From: Agathobaculum massiliense
Lineage (GTDB): Bacteria; Bacillota; Clostridia; Oscillospirales; Butyricicoccaceae
Direction: 5' to 3'
DNA: 64,000 nucleotides
NCBI RefSeq assembly: GCF_900291975.1
Contig: NZ_OMPN01000001.1
Location: 558,001 to 622,000 of the forward strand
Under the pieces are notes generated by a model that was given only the letters and a program-made list of their open reading frames with translations, made no database searches and had not been told where the DNA came from. This document shows, in pieces, positions 1 through 8,718 of this stretch (the first letter of the stretch is position 1; every line of letters begins with the position of its first letter). Made by a program: the position numbers and the translations under genes.

Positions 1-429
1 CCTTGCTTTTTCGACCCCGGGAAAATCGCGGGTTTCCTCAATGTAATCCGCCAGATAAAGAATTTTATCCAGCAGCGTCATGCCGTGTTTTCCGGTGGTG
101 TGGCAGGCGATGGCCTCGCACACATCCTCCGGCGCGCCGTATTCCACGCGCGCGATCGCCGCAGCGGTTTTCCCGTGCAGCATTTTCGGCTCGCTTTTTT
201 CGACGTTACAGGGTATTATACCGTATTTCGCACATAAATTCAACTGTTCTTGCGGAGAAAGATGTTTTGTTATGTCATGCAGTATGGCTGCGAAACCCGC
301 TTTTTCCACGTCCCCGCCGAAGCGCTCCGCCAGCAGCCTGGCCGCCCGCTCGCAGCCGAGCGTATGCTCATACCGGTATCCGTGCAGCCTCGACAGGATC
401 CCCTTCCGCATTTCGTCGTTACACAACAT
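1..429 (-). CDS. yqeK: HD-domain phosphohydrolase YqeK, C-terminus cut by window edge
   Basis: Likely hydrolase of diadenosine tetraphosphate and related nucleotides, the role known for the YqeK family. The visible 143 codons start at an ATG at 429 and read without a stop to the window edge. They show the HD signature (AAILHDITKHLS near residue 50), the second metal-site region around MLHGKTAAAIA and the family motif LLDKILYLADYIE near the cut end. The gene lies 44 bp downstream of nadD on the same strand, the usual Firmicutes order yhbY-nadD-yqeK. Only the last part of the protein is missing. Family assignment is firm; the substrate is inferred from characterised relatives. Confidence 0.93.
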   Translation of the reverse strand, partial: MLCNDEMRKGILSRLHGYRYEHTLGCERAARLLAERFGGDVEKAGFAAILHDITKHLSPQEQLNLCAKYGIIPCNVEKSEPKMLHGKTAAAIARVEYGAPEDVCEAIACHTTGKHGMTLLDKILYLADYIEETRDFPGVEKAR

Positions 430-473
430 AACTTTTACCCGCCTTTCTTTTTTATATCGATTTTTCTATCTTG

Positions 474-1067
474 TCAATACCCATACAGGTGATTTCGCTC
501 GATATAATCCGCGACTGCGGGCGGGGTATAGCGGCGCAGCGCGCCGCCCTGCCGCAGTTCGGTCGAAGAGATGGTCAGGCTTTCCCCTCGGACCATCTCG
601 ATTTTGGCGTTCATGGTTTGGCGCAGGCGCGCCGCCTTGTCGGCCAGCGCGTCCCAGTCGTCCCCGTCCCGCGCGCACACGGCAAGCGTGGACAGGCGTA
701 CGATCTCCTCCGGCGCGCGCCAGATCCGGTCGAACGACAGCAGCATATCCGTGCCGACAATCAAGTAAAGCGCACGCTCGCCCCGCGCATGCAGCGCGCG
801 CAGCGTATCGACCGTATAGCTCGCGCCTCCGCGCGCCACCTCCAGCGTGTCCAACCGTGCCCAAGGGGTATCCGCCAGCAGCAGGCGCACCATTTCACAG
901 CGGTCGGCCACGGTCGCGGTGTCCTCCGGCAGCGCTTTGTGCGGCGGGATATTGGTCGGGATGAACAGCACCTTATCCAGCCCCAGCGCTTCCCTGGCAA
1001 GGCGCGCGGCGTGCAGATGCCCCAGGTGCGGCGGGTTGAACGTCCCGCCGAGTATGCCCGTTCTCAT
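474..1067 (-). CDS. nadD: Nicotinate-nucleotide adenylyltransferase NadD
   Basis: Transfers AMP from ATP to nicotinate mononucleotide in cytoplasmic NAD synthesis. The 197-residue protein starts with the nucleotidyltransferase motif GGTFNPPHLGH, containing the HxGH-type site, and ends with the ISSTELR motif that closes the ATP site. Length is normal for NadD. The start codon overlaps the end of the upstream yhbY homologue by 4 bp, so the two are probably translationally coupled, and yqeK follows 44 bp downstream. Nothing unusual is visible. Confidence 0.96.
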   Translation of the reverse strand: MRTGILGGTFNPPHLGHLHAARLAREALGLDKVLFIPTNIPPHKALPEDTATVADRCEMVRLLLADTPWARLDTLEVARGGASYTVDTLRALHARGERALYLIVGTDMLLSFDRIWRAPEEIVRLSTLAVCARDGDDWDALADKAARLRQTMNAKIEMVRGESLTISSTELRQGGALRRYTPPAVADYIERNHLYGY

Positions 1068-1363
1068 TTGACCAACACGATCTTCCGCTTATCCTTGTCC
1101 CGCGCCTGGCGGTAGAGGATAAATTTCGAGCCGATGCACTGCACCGGTTCGGCGCCGGCCGCCTCGCACAGCGCTTCGGACACCGTGCGCGGGGTGAGCA
1201 TGGCGCTTTCCAGCACCTTACCCTTGACCAGCTCGTGCGCTTCGAGCAGTTGGTCGAGCTGGCGCTCGACCGCATCGGTCACACCCTCCTTACCGATGAT
1301 TAACGTATCGGCAAGCGGATTGGCAAGCGCGCGCAGCTGTGCGCGCTGTTTGGTAGTCAGCAT
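1064..1363 (-). CDS. yhbY: CRM-domain RNA-binding protein YhbY
   Basis: Small (99 residues) CRM-domain protein of the YhbY/YqeI family, which binds pre-50S ribosomal particles in characterised bacteria. The protein covers the whole domain: the N-terminal LTTKQRAQLRALA helix, the IIGKEGVTDAV loop corresponding to the GxxG RNA-binding loop, and the C-terminal strand IGSKFILYRQ. It overlaps nadD by 4 bp and lies 24 bp downstream of the RdgB homologue, so it belongs to the same operon as its neighbours. Confidence 0.94.
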   Translation of the reverse strand: MLTTKQRAQLRALANPLADTLIIGKEGVTDAVERQLDQLLEAHELVKGKVLESAMLTPRTVSEALCEAAGAEPVQCIGSKFILYRQARDKDKRKIVLVK

Positions 1364-1387
1364 AGATGATTCTCCTGTCTTGATCGG

Positions 1388-1960
1388 TTAAAGGCGGCCT
1401 TGCAGCGCCTCTTTCAACTTTCTCAGAGCGCGGCCGCGGTGGGATATCTCATTTTTGGTTTCCGGCGGCAGTTCGCCGAACGTGCAGCCGCAGGCCGGCA
1501 CATAGAACAGCGGGTCATATCCAAATCCGCCCGCGCCATGGCTTTCACGGAGCAGCTCCCCCTCGCACTCGCCGCGCACGGTCAGCGTTTCCCCATCCGG
1601 CAGGATGCACGCGATCGCGCACACGAAACGGCAGGAGCGGTCATCCTGATCCTCCATATTGCGCAGCAGCAGGTCGTTGCGCGCCCGATCGGCCCCCTCG
1701 CAGTAGCGCGCGGAGTAGATGCCCGGCGCGCCGCCCAGCGCGTCCACGCAAAGGCCGGAGTCGTCCGCGATGGCAGGCAGACCAGTGAAGCCCGCCGCGC
1801 TCACCGCCTTGATGCGCGCGTTTTCCTCAAACGTGGCGCCATCCTCCGCCGGCTCGGGCGCATCCTCGGGCAGCGGGACGACCTCGACGCCCAGCTCCCC
1901 CAGAATCGCCGCCATTTCCGCTATTTTCTTTTTGTTGTGGGATGCAAGCACGAATTTCAT
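1388..1960 (-). CDS. rdgB: Non-canonical purine NTP pyrophosphatase RdgB/HAM1
   Basis: Removes ITP, dITP and XTP from nucleotide pools by cleaving off pyrophosphate. The 190-residue protein begins [12 protein letters not shown], the usual N-terminal strand and basic loop of the HAM1 family, with ATIADDSGLCVDAL-type metal-binding residues (DDSGLCVDAL near residue 70) and the C-terminal GYDPLF motif (FGYDPLFYVP). The ATG at 1960 was chosen because it matches the family N-terminus; a longer reading begins 39 bp upstream inside rph. The start A is shared with the TGA of rph, a one-base overlap. Confidence 0.95.
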   Translation of the reverse strand: MKFVLASHNKKKIAEMAAILGELGVEVVPLPEDAPEPAEDGATFEENARIKAVSAAGFTGLPAIADDSGLCVDALGGAPGIYSARYCEGADRARNDLLLRNMEDQDDRSCRFVCAIACILPDGETLTVRGECEGELLRESHGAGGFGYDPLFYVPACGCTFGELPPETKNEISHRGRALRKLKEALQGRL

Positions 1961-2685
1961 CACAGGCTCTCCCCCATGACCTTGCTCTGCGTCCGGCACA
2001 GGCGCGCGCAGCCGCGTTTTCCAAGACCGAGCAGCTTTTTCAGCTCCCTGTCCGTGAACGGGCGCCCCTCGCCCGTACCCTGCACCTCGATAAACTCGCC
2101 TTTCGAGGTCATCACGACGTTGCAGTCCACGATTGCGTGGCTGTCCTCCGCGTAATTCAGGTCCAGCACGGCCTCATCCTCAAAAATGCCGACCGAAACC
2201 GCCGCGACCTGCGCGGTAAGCGGCATCTTATCGATCACGCCCTCGTCCAGCAGGCGCTTACAGGCCAGCCACAGCGCCACAAATCCGCCCGTGATGGACG
2301 CGCAGCGCGTGCCGCCGTCCGCCTGGATCACGTCGCAGTCGATCGTGATCTGGCGCTCGCCCAGCGCTTCGCGGTCGACCACCGCGCGCAGCGAGCGGCC
2401 GATCAGCCGCTGGATCTCGCTTGAGCGCCCGTCCAGCTTCAGGCTTTTGATATCGCGCTTCTTGCGCGTGTTGGTTGCGCGCGGCAGCATGGCGTATTCG
2501 GCCGTTACCCAGCCGAGGCCCTTGCCCTCCAGAAACGGCGGCACCTTATCCTCCACCGAGGCGGTGCAGATCACGCGGGTGTTGCCCATCTCGACCAGCA
2601 CCGAGCCTTCGGCGTACATGGTGAAATCCGTGATGAGCTTTACCGGCCGCAGCGCGCCGGCTGTTCTTCCGTCCGGTCTCTGCAT
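1960..2685 (-). CDS. rph: Ribonuclease PH
   Basis: Phosphorolytic 3'-to-5' exoribonuclease that trims tRNA 3' ends. The 241-residue protein carries the RNase PH hallmarks: [15 protein letters not shown] at the N-terminus, the phosphate-site region with RGxNTR-type sequence ([11 protein letters not shown]), the [16 protein letters not shown] motif and [16 protein letters not shown]. Its start overlaps the ftsY stop by one base and its stop overlaps the rdgB start by one base, so three genes are tightly coupled. Confidence 0.96.
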   Translation of the reverse strand: MQRPDGRTAGALRPVKLITDFTMYAEGSVLVEMGNTRVICTASVEDKVPPFLEGKGLGWVTAEYAMLPRATNTRKKRDIKSLKLDGRSSEIQRLIGRSLRAVVDREALGERQITIDCDVIQADGGTRCASITGGFVALWLACKRLLDEGVIDKMPLTAQVAAVSVGIFEDEAVLDLNYAEDSHAIVDCNVVMTSKGEFIEVQGTGEGRPFTDRELKKLLGLGKRGCARLCRTQSKVMGESL

Positions 2686-3611
2686 CAGGAAATCCCTCCT
2701 TCAAGCGGCGGCAGGACCGCCTCCAAAAATGCGGAACGGTCGAAATCGACCAGATCGTCCAAGCCTTCGCCCACGCCGACCAGCTTGACCGGCACGCCGA
2801 GTCCGGCCGAGATCGCGATAACGATGCCACCCTTCGCCGTCCCGTCCAGCTTGGTCAGTACAATGCCGGTAAGCGCTGCAACCTTATTGAATTCCTCCGC
2901 CTGATGTACGGCGTTCTGTCCGGTAGTCGCGTCCAGCACGAGCAGTGTTTCGCGCGAAGCGTCCGGCAGCTCGCGCGCAATCACACGGTCGATCTTGGCC
3001 AGCTCATTCATCAGGTTAGCCTTGTTGTGCAGGCGTCCCGCAGTGTCGATGATGATTACATCGCTGCCGCGCGCCTTGGCCGCAGAGATCGAATCGAATA
3101 CGACCGCGGCCGGATCCGCGCCCTCGCCGTGGCGCACGATGTCCGCGCCCGCGCGCTTCGCCCAAATCTCAAGCTGGTCGGCGGCGGCAGCGCGGAACGT
3201 ATCCGCGGCGGCCAGCATGACCTTTTTGCCCTCGCCCACATAGCGGGCGGCCAGCTTGCCGATCGACGTGGTCTTGCCCACGCCGTTGACGCCGATCACC
3301 AGCACAACCGCAGGCTTGCCTGAAACGTCCAGCGGCTGATTATCCAGCATCATATCGAGCAGCGTGTCCTTGAGGACATAGCGCAGTTCAAGCGCGGAGG
3401 TGACGTTCTGCCTCTGCGCACGCCTTTCTACCTCCATCACGATTTTGGCGGCGTTTGCCGCGCCTACGTCGGACAGGATGAGCGCTTCCTCCAGTTCTTC
3501 CAGCAGGTCGTCATCTATCGTGACAAACCCCGCGAACACCGCGTCGAGCGAGCGGCTGACCGCATCGCTCGTCTTCTGCAGCCCTTTTTTGATTTTATCG
3601 AATAATCCCAT
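2685..3611 (-). CDS. ftsY: Signal recognition particle receptor FtsY
   Basis: Membrane-associated GTPase that receives the SRP-ribosome complex for co-translational insertion. The 308-residue protein is the short Firmicutes form without the long acidic A-domain. It has a helical N domain (1-95), the P-loop [10 protein letters not shown] near residue 108, the DTAGR switch motif and the TKLDG guanine-binding motif near residue 255. It sits downstream of smc and a small membrane protein gene, in the common smc-ftsY arrangement, and overlaps rph by one base. Confidence 0.96.
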   Translation of the reverse strand: MGLFDKIKKGLQKTSDAVSRSLDAVFAGFVTIDDDLLEELEEALILSDVGAANAAKIVMEVERRAQRQNVTSALELRYVLKDTLLDMMLDNQPLDVSGKPAVVLVIGVNGVGKTTSIGKLAARYVGEGKKVMLAAADTFRAAAADQLEIWAKRAGADIVRHGEGADPAAVVFDSISAAKARGSDVIIIDTAGRLHNKANLMNELAKIDRVIARELPDASRETLLVLDATTGQNAVHQAEEFNKVAALTGIVLTKLDGTAKGGIVIAISAGLGVPVKLVGVGEGLDDLVDFDRSAFLEAVLPPLEGGIS

Positions 3612-3622
3612 TGCTTCAGCTC

Positions 3623-3871
3623 CTAAATGTTACTTTCCACTACACAGAACATCATCAGCAGCGCAAAGCCCGCCGCGATCTCTGCCGCAATAAACCGGCT
3701 GCGCCGCCGTTCGCTGTCCGCCTCGCTTTCCTCCGGCTGAGGATGCGCGTACCAGACGATGCTGCCCAGCCCGAACACGAACATAAACGGCCACACCAAC
3801 CATAGAAATGCCCCTATTTCACGAAAAATTGAATAAAGATCACACAAAAGATCATACAGCACGTTCTCCAT
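3623..3871 (-). CDS. Small two-helix membrane protein of unknown function
   Basis: No family was recognised. The 82-residue product has two predicted membrane segments (about residues 20-40, IGAFLWLVWPFMFVFGLGSI, and 62-80, FIAAEIAAGFALLMMFCVV), separated by a charged loop with EESEADSERRRSR. It lies 6 bp downstream of smc and 11 bp upstream of ftsY on the same strand, so it is almost certainly co-transcribed with both. Its place between a condensin gene and the SRP receptor gene may be incidental. Confidence 0.72.
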   Translation of the reverse strand: MENVLYDLLCDLYSIFREIGAFLWLVWPFMFVFGLGSIVWYAHPQPEESEADSERRRSRFIAAEIAAGFALLMMFCVVESNI

Positions 3872-3877
3872 CCCCTC

Positions 3878-6800
3878 TCATTGCAGCGTCTTGCCCAAAT
3901 GCTTTTCCGCCTCCGCCAGGTTGAGCATCAGCATCTTGGAAACCCCCTGCTCCTGCATGGTGACGCCGTACAGCATATCAGCCTCTTCCATGGTGCCTCG
4001 GCGGTGCGTAATCACGATGAACTGCGTCGCGCCGGCCAGTCGACGGATATACTGCGCGAACCGCGCGACGTTCACATCGTCCAGAGCGGCCTCGATCTCG
4101 TCCAGCACGCAGAACGGAGTGGGGCGCAGCTTGAGGATCGCGAAATACAGCGCGATCGCAACGAACGCTTTTTCGCCGCCCGAAAGCAGCGTCAGCGTCT
4201 TGACCGCCTTGCCCGGCGGGGAAACCCGGATATCGATCCCGCAGTTCAGGATATCCGAGGTATCCGCAAGCTGCAGTTCCGCATGGCCGCCGCCGAATAT
4301 CTCGCGGAACGTCTGCCCGAAATAAGCGTTGAGCTTGGCGAATTCCGAAGCGAAAATTTCTTTCATATTGACGGTCAGTTGTTCAATGACCTTGTAAAGC
4401 TCTTTCTGCGCTTTTTCCAGGTCGTCCTTTTGCCCGCCCATAAAAGTATACCGCTCAAGCGCCTGCCGGTATTCCTCCACCGCGTCCAGATTGACATTGC
4501 CGAGCGCGCGCATCCTACCCCGCAGGGACTGCACCTGCTCTTTCGCCGCGGGTACGTCCTCCAGCGGGCGCGCAGCCTCCCGCGCGGGCGTAGGCGTCAG
4601 CTCATAGCTTTCCCACATTTTATCCAAAATCTGCGCTTCCTCGTTTTTCAGCTGCACCGAACGGTTCTCCAACCGCGCGGATTCCCGCTCAAGGCCCAGT
4701 ATTTCTTCATTTTTCCCCTGCGCCTCGCGGTCGACCTGCGCGCGTTCGCCCTCGACCCGTTCGCGCTGCTGCATCTGCGCGGCGATCTGCCCGTTCAGCT
4801 GTGTGGCCGCCGCACGGTTCTCCTCTTCCGCGTCCTGCGCGCGGGACAGCGCTTCGGTCAGGCGGGCGATTTCCTCCTCAAAGCCGGCGATGGTTTCCGC
4901 GGAGCCCGAAACCCCTGCGTCCAACCCTGCCTTAAGCCGCTCCAAGTCAGCCAGCGCGCGCGCTTCGCTTGCGGCCTCCGAGCGGTTCTCCGCCAACTCG
5001 GTCTGCACCGACGCGGCCTGCGCCGTATGGCTGGCCGCCTGCGTGTCCAGCGCTTCCTGTGCGGCGTGGCATTGCTCCACCGCCTCCTCCGCGTCCGCGA
5101 GCGCCTGCCGCGCCTCGTCCTGCTTCTGTCCACATTGAGCAATCGTTTCCTGATATCGCTGCCTTGCCGCGGCAAGGTTATCCCGTTCGAGCACCAGCCC
5201 GTCGTACTGTGTCTGCAGGCTTTCCAGCAACGCCCCGTGCTGGGAAACCGACGCGCGCAGCCCCGCTTCCTCCTGCGCGGCGCGGGCGCGCTCCGCCTCG
5301 ATCGCCTTCAGGTCGTAATCCAGCGCCGCCAGTTCTTCCTTTGCCGCATGGAATGCGCGTTCCGCCTCCTGCTTCTGTTTTTCGAGTGCCTTTGCCTGCT
5401 CCTGCGCGGCGCGCAGCCTGCTCGCGCGCGCAAGCGCGCCCGTACCGCGGGAGGCCGAGCCGCCCGTCATCGCGCCGCCGGCCTGGATCACCTGGCCGTC
5501 CAGTGTCACGATACGGAAGCGGTGGCCATACGTCCTGGCGAGCGCCAAAGCAGTATCCATATTTTCGCACACCACCGTGCGCGCAAGCAGGTTTTGTGCA
5601 ATGGCTGCATAGCACTCATCAAAAACAACCAAACGATCAGCGGTTCCAAAGCAGCCTTTCTGCGCCTCCAAGCCGCTTTCCCGCAACAAATTTGGTCGGA
5701 TCGTGTCAAGCGGCAGAAAGGTTGCGCGCCCGCCGTCCGTTCGCTTCAGATATTCGATGCACCGCTTGCCATCCGATGCCGTATCCACCACAATGGAGGA
5801 CGCGGACGCGCCAAGCGCCGTATCGATCGCGGTGACGAACTGTTCCTCCGCCGAAAGCAGCGCGGAAACCGGCCCATGCACTCCGCGCATCGCGCCGCGC
5901 TCCACCTGCTGCATGATCGCCTTGACGGAGCGCGAAAAACCTTCGTAATCGCGCTGCATATCGGACAGCATCTTCACGCGGCCCTGCGTCTCGGTCAACG
6001 CCGCCGCCGCCTTTTCCAGCGTTTCCCGCAGGGCCTCCACCTTTCTGCGGCGGCTTTCCGCTTTCAGCGCCACGCCCTGCACCTTATTTTTCGCCCCCGC
6101 AAGGGTATCCAGGCAGCCACGCATGCGCTCTTCCAGCTCGTTATGCGCGTCCTGTTCCGCTTCCAGACGCCTGCCCGCAGCTTCAATGTCGGACACGATC
6201 GTCCCGCGCCGTCCGTCCATGCCGGCTAGACCAGTTTCCGCCGCCGTGCGGTCGATCTCCAGCGCATGCAACACGTCCTGCCGCGCCGCACGCTCCTGTT
6301 CCGCGCGGTGCAGCGCGCGTTCAGCCTGCTCCCGCTGGGCGGCCTGCTCGTCTCCCTGCCGCTTCAAATCATCCAGACGCGCGGCCAGACCCTCCCGCTG
6401 GGCATCCAGCAGCTCGATACGCGCGCGCCGTTCGGCAAGCTGCGCGCCAAGCCCTGCGGCCTGCTCGGCACGCTGGGCGCTCTCCCGCTCGGCGCGGTCG
6501 ATGTTATCCCGATTGTTCTGGATGTTCGCTTTGAGCACCGCCGCGCGGCTCGCCTGCTCGGCGGCGCGCTGCTCCGCCTCGCGGAGCTGCTGGCGCAGGC
6601 GGTCGGAAGCGCGATCGATGCCGCGCATTTCCTCAGAAAGCCGTTCTGACCGTGTGTAAAGTGCTTCCTGTTCTTTTTTTTCCTCCGCAAGCTGCGCAGC
6701 GCAAGCCTCTGCGTCCTGCGCAAGCTTTGCGGTATCCCCCTTGATGCGGTCGAGCGACAGCAGCCAGAGCGAAATCTCCAGCACACGCAGCTCGTCACGC

Positions 6801-7453
6801 AGCAGTAAATACTGCCTTGCCTTTTCCGCCTGTTTTTCCAGCGGTCCGACCTGGCGCTCCAATTCGTCGTACAGGTCGCGGATACGGGTCAGGTTATCCT
6901 CCGTAGCGGAGAGCTTGCGCTCGGCCTCCTCCTTGCGATAGCGAAATTTTGTGATGCCCGCAGCTTCCTCAAATATCTCGCGCCGATCCTCGCTCTTGAG
7001 CGACAGGATCTCATCGATGCGGCCCTGCCCGATGATGGAATAACCATCCCGTCCCAGTCCGGTATCCATAAACAACTCATGGATATCGCGCAGGCGGCAG
7101 TGCTTTTTGTTCAGAAAATATTCGCTTTCCCCCGAACGGTAGTAGCGTCGGGTGACCATGATCTCGGTGAATTCTGACCGGAACACGCCCTCGGAATTAT
7201 CCAGAATGAGCGAAACCTCGGCAAAGCCGACCGGTCCGCGCCTAGCCGTTCCGCCGAAAATAACGTCCTCCATCTTGGCGCCGCGCAGGGAACGTGAGGA
7301 CTGCTCGCCCAGCACCCAGCGGATCGCATCCGAAATATTTGATTTCCCCGAACCGTTCGGTCCGACGATCGCCGTTACGCCGCCGAGAAAATTGATCTCG
7401 GTTTTGTCCGGAAAAGACTTAAAGCCCTGTAAAACCAGGCTCTTCAGAACCAT
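3878..7453 (-). CDS. smc: Chromosome partition protein SMC
   Basis: Condensin ATPase that folds and segregates the chromosome with ScpA and ScpB. The 1191-residue protein has the canonical layout: Walker A GPNGSGKSN near residue 32, a long coiled coil, a glycine-containing hinge around 510-660, a second coiled coil, then the ABC signature LSGGEKA and Walker B VLDEIEAALDD near the C-terminus. The ATG at 7453 is preferred to a longer reading because it begins MVLKSLVLQGFKSF, the usual SMC N-terminus, and is preceded by GAGGTG. Alanine, arginine and glutamate richness fits a coiled coil. Confidence 0.97.
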   Translation of the reverse strand: MVLKSLVLQGFKSFPDKTEINFLGGVTAIVGPNGSGKSNISDAIRWVLGEQSSRSLRGAKMEDVIFGGTARRGPVGFAEVSLILDNSEGVFRSEFTEIMVTRRYYRSGESEYFLNKKHCRLRDIHELFMDTGLGRDGYSIIGQGRIDEILSLKSEDRREIFEEAAGITKFRYRKEEAERKLSATEDNLTRIRDLYDELERQVGPLEKQAEKARQYLLLRDELRVLEISLWLLSLDRIKGDTAKLAQDAEACAAQLAEEKKEQEALYTRSERLSEEMRGIDRASDRLRQQLREAEQRAAEQASRAAVLKANIQNNRDNIDRAERESAQRAEQAAGLGAQLAERRARIELLDAQREGLAARLDDLKRQGDEQAAQREQAERALHRAEQERAARQDVLHALEIDRTAAETGLAGMDGRRGTIVSDIEAAGRRLEAEQDAHNELEERMRGCLDTLAGAKNKVQGVALKAESRRRKVEALRETLEKAAAALTETQGRVKMLSDMQRDYEGFSRSVKAIMQQVERGAMRGVHGPVSALLSAEEQFVTAIDTALGASASSIVVDTASDGKRCIEYLKRTDGGRATFLPLDTIRPNLLRESGLEAQKGCFGTADRLVVFDECYAAIAQNLLARTVVCENMDTALALARTYGHRFRIVTLDGQVIQAGGAMTGGSASRGTGALARASRLRAAQEQAKALEKQKQEAERAFHAAKEELAALDYDLKAIEAERARAAQEEAGLRASVSQHGALLESLQTQYDGLVLERDNLAAARQRYQETIAQCGQKQDEARQALADAEEAVEQCHAAQEALDTQAASHTAQAASVQTELAENRSEAASEARALADLERLKAGLDAGVSGSAETIAGFEEEIARLTEALSRAQDAEEENRAAATQLNGQIAAQMQQRERVEGERAQVDREAQGKNEEILGLERESARLENRSVQLKNEEAQILDKMWESYELTPTPAREAARPLEDVPAAKEQVQSLRGRMRALGNVNLDAVEEYRQALERYTFMGGQKDDLEKAQKELYKVIEQLTVNMKEIFASEFAKLNAYFGQTFREIFGGGHAELQLADTSDILNCGIDIRVSPPGKAVKTLTLLSGGEKAFVAIALYFAILKLRPTPFCVLDEIEAALDDVNVARFAQYIRRLAGATQFIVITHRRGTMEEADMLYGVTMQEQGVSKMLMLNLAEAEKHLGKTLQ

Positions 7454-7481
7454 GTAGCACCTCAAAGATATATATGGTATT

Positions 7482-7487
7482 ATTTTA
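7482..7487 (-). promoter_or_regulatory. Candidate -10 box for smc
   Basis: Reading leftward, TGG-TAAAAT forms an extended -10 element about 30 bp upstream of the smc start. No convincing -35 box is visible. Confidence 0.45.
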
Positions 7488-7554
7488 CCACCGCGCGGCT
7501 TTTTTTTCAATGCGCAGCGCGATAATTTACAGCTTGGCCATAAATCGCCCACAC

Positions 7555-7583
7555 TGGACAGACGCGTTCCACCATGCTATGCT
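7555..7583 (+). promoter_or_regulatory. Promoter of the NTF2-like gene
   Basis: TGGACA (7555-7560), a 17-bp spacer and TATGCT (7578-7583). The spacer ends in TGC, giving an extended -10 element. It is 21 bp upstream of the ATG at 7605. Confidence 0.6.
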
Positions 7584-7604
7584 GGTAGGCAGGAGGCGAA
7601 GCAC

Positions 7605-8024
7605 ATGAATGAAAGAGAGCAAACGGTCCGCCTGTGGTTTGATATGTGGCTGCAGGCAGAAGATCGCGGCATTACGTCTATTTTTGCGCCGGACTGCATA
7701 TACACTGAAAGCTGGGGGCCGGAGTATCACAGCGCGGCACAGGTCAAGCACTGGTTCGAGGAATGGAACACGCGGGGTCGGGTGCTGGTCTGGGATATCC
7801 TCCGGTTTTTCCATGCGGAAAACCATACCGCAGTCGAATGGCGCTTCAAAAACCAGATGCTGGACGGACGGGTGGAAGAATTCGACGGTTTTTCGCTCAT
7901 CCGCTGGACCGCGGACGGCAAAATCGCTTCGCTCAAGGAGTTTGGCTGCAATATACACACCTATGACCCATATGCGAACGGCCCTGCGCCTCGCTTCCGG
8001 CAGGAAGGCGCGCGCTGGTTTTAA
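7605..8024 (+). CDS. NTF2-like (SnoaL-type) small protein
   Basis: A 139-residue protein of the NTF2-like superfamily. The alpha-plus-beta cone fold is suggested by the N-terminal helix (VRLWFDMWLQAEDRGI), the IFAPDCIYTESWGPEY strand-turn, and the late strands HTAVEWRFKN and FDGFSLIRWTADGKI with KEFGCNI near the end. Members include isomerases, polyketide cyclases and many of unknown function, so no substrate can be named. The start is fixed by AGGAGG 8 bp upstream of the ATG. It is a single-gene unit divergent from smc, with its own promoter and a terminator shared with the facing regulator gene. Confidence 0.82.
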   Translation: MNEREQTVRLWFDMWLQAEDRGITSIFAPDCIYTESWGPEYHSAAQVKHWFEEWNTRGRVLVWDILRFFHAENHTAVEWRFKNQMLDGRVEEFDGFSLIRWTADGKIASLKEFGCNIHTYDPYANGPAPRFRQEGARWF

Positions 8025-8043
8025 CCCCATTCTGTCCAAGCAA

Positions 8044-8090
8044 AAAACTGATCTCGGAACAAGGCATCTGCCCTTTCCGAGATCAGTTTT
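8044..8090. terminator. Bidirectional terminator between NTF2-like and XRE genes
   Basis: Perfect 16-bp inverted repeat: AAAACTGATCTCGGAA (8044-8059) and its complement (8075-8090), with T-rich flanks both ways. It overlaps the last codons of the facing XRE gene. Confidence 0.85.
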
Positions 8091-8409
8091 GTTTCATTAA
8101 AAAAAGCTTGAGCACCTCTTCCGCCAGCCTAAGCTCGCGCGCGGAGCAGCGGTCAAGCATATCCTGCACCGCCGACGCATCCCCACGCGGCTCGCCCTCA
8201 CCCAGCACGATGTACTCCATCGGCAGGTGCATGGCGCGCGACAGCTTAATCAGCGTATCCAGTGACATTTGCGACGTGCCAACCTCAAGTTGGCCGTAAT
8301 AGCCCATCCCAATATCCGCCAACTCCGCCATTTTCTCCCTCGTCAGCCCCAGCTCGGTCCTGCGCTGGCGCAGGCGGTGGCCCATGTCGATCAACTGCTG
8401 TTTCTGCAT
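8083..8409 (-). CDS. XRE-family helix-turn-helix regulator
   Basis: A 108-residue DNA-binding protein. Residues 8-62 form a Cro/C1-type helix-turn-helix (LRQRRTELGLTREKMAELA, then SLDTLIKLSRAMHLPMEYIV). The C-terminal 40 residues form a short helical tail likely used for dimerisation. The end of the gene overlaps a bidirectional terminator. Its promoter lies on the same 30 bp as that of a divergent 40-residue ORF, so it may control itself and that ORF; this is inference. Confidence 0.88.
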   Translation of the reverse strand: MQKQQLIDMGHRLRQRRTELGLTREKMAELADIGMGYYGQLEVGTSQMSLDTLIKLSRAMHLPMEYIVLGEGEPRGDASAVQDMLDRCSARELRLAEEVLKLFLMKQN

Positions 8410-8434
8410 TATTTTTCAGCACCTCTTTTTTGTT

Positions 8435-8464
8435 ATTGTAAAACAGATGCCTTTATGTTAGAAT
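8435..8464. promoter_or_regulatory. Superimposed divergent promoters
   Basis: Rightward: TTGTAA (8436-8441), 17 bp, TAGAAT (8459-8464). Leftward: TTCTAA (8463-8458), 17 bp, TACAAT (8440-8435). Each -35 box overlaps the other strand's -10 box, so polymerase can occupy only one promoter at a time. Confidence 0.55.
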
Positions 8465-8531
8465 ATGCTATAAGATATCTTTTTATGTTATCTATTTTTC
8501 TTTGAATTGCCTCTGTGCAAGGAGATGCCCC

Positions 8532-8654
8532 ATGAAAGACAGCAGCGCAGAAAAACCCCGGGCTGGAACCGCCGAACAGGACCTCCGCGCGCTCGCGGCG
8601 GTAATAGCGGCCGTGACCCGTCTGATCAGCGGAACGAGAAAAAAGCCGGAATAA
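8532..8654 (+). CDS. 40-residue protein of unknown function
   Basis: Short ORF with an unusually good ribosome site (AAGGAGATG, 4-5 bp before the ATG), a promoter candidate at 8436-8464 and a hairpin terminator 6 bp after its stop. The peptide is charged at both ends (MKDSSAEKPRAG and SGTRKKPE) with one amphipathic helix between (DLRALAAVIAAVTRLI). It matches no family I recognise. It is divergent from the XRE regulator gene and shares its promoter region, so it may be that regulator's target or partner. Confidence 0.6.
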   Translation: MKDSSAEKPRAGTAEQDLRALAAVIAAVTRLISGTRKKPE

Positions 8655-8660
8655 AACCGC

Positions 8661-8690
8661 AAAAGCGCCCCGAGTAATCGGAGCGCTTTT
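8661..8690. terminator. Terminator after the 40-residue ORF
   Basis: AAAAGCGCCCCGA (8661-8673) pairs with TCGGAGCGCTTTT (8678-8690), one mismatch, followed by ATTCT. A-rich on the other side, so it may also end rnc transcription. Confidence 0.75.
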
Positions 8691-8718
8691 ATTCTCTATT
8701 CCCTTGCATCGGCGGCCG

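Noticed and set aside
3881-6229. 782-codon plus-strand frame opposite smc
   Set aside because: It is the mirror of the GC-rich coiled-coil coding strand. It has no family motifs, and smc on the other strand is certain.
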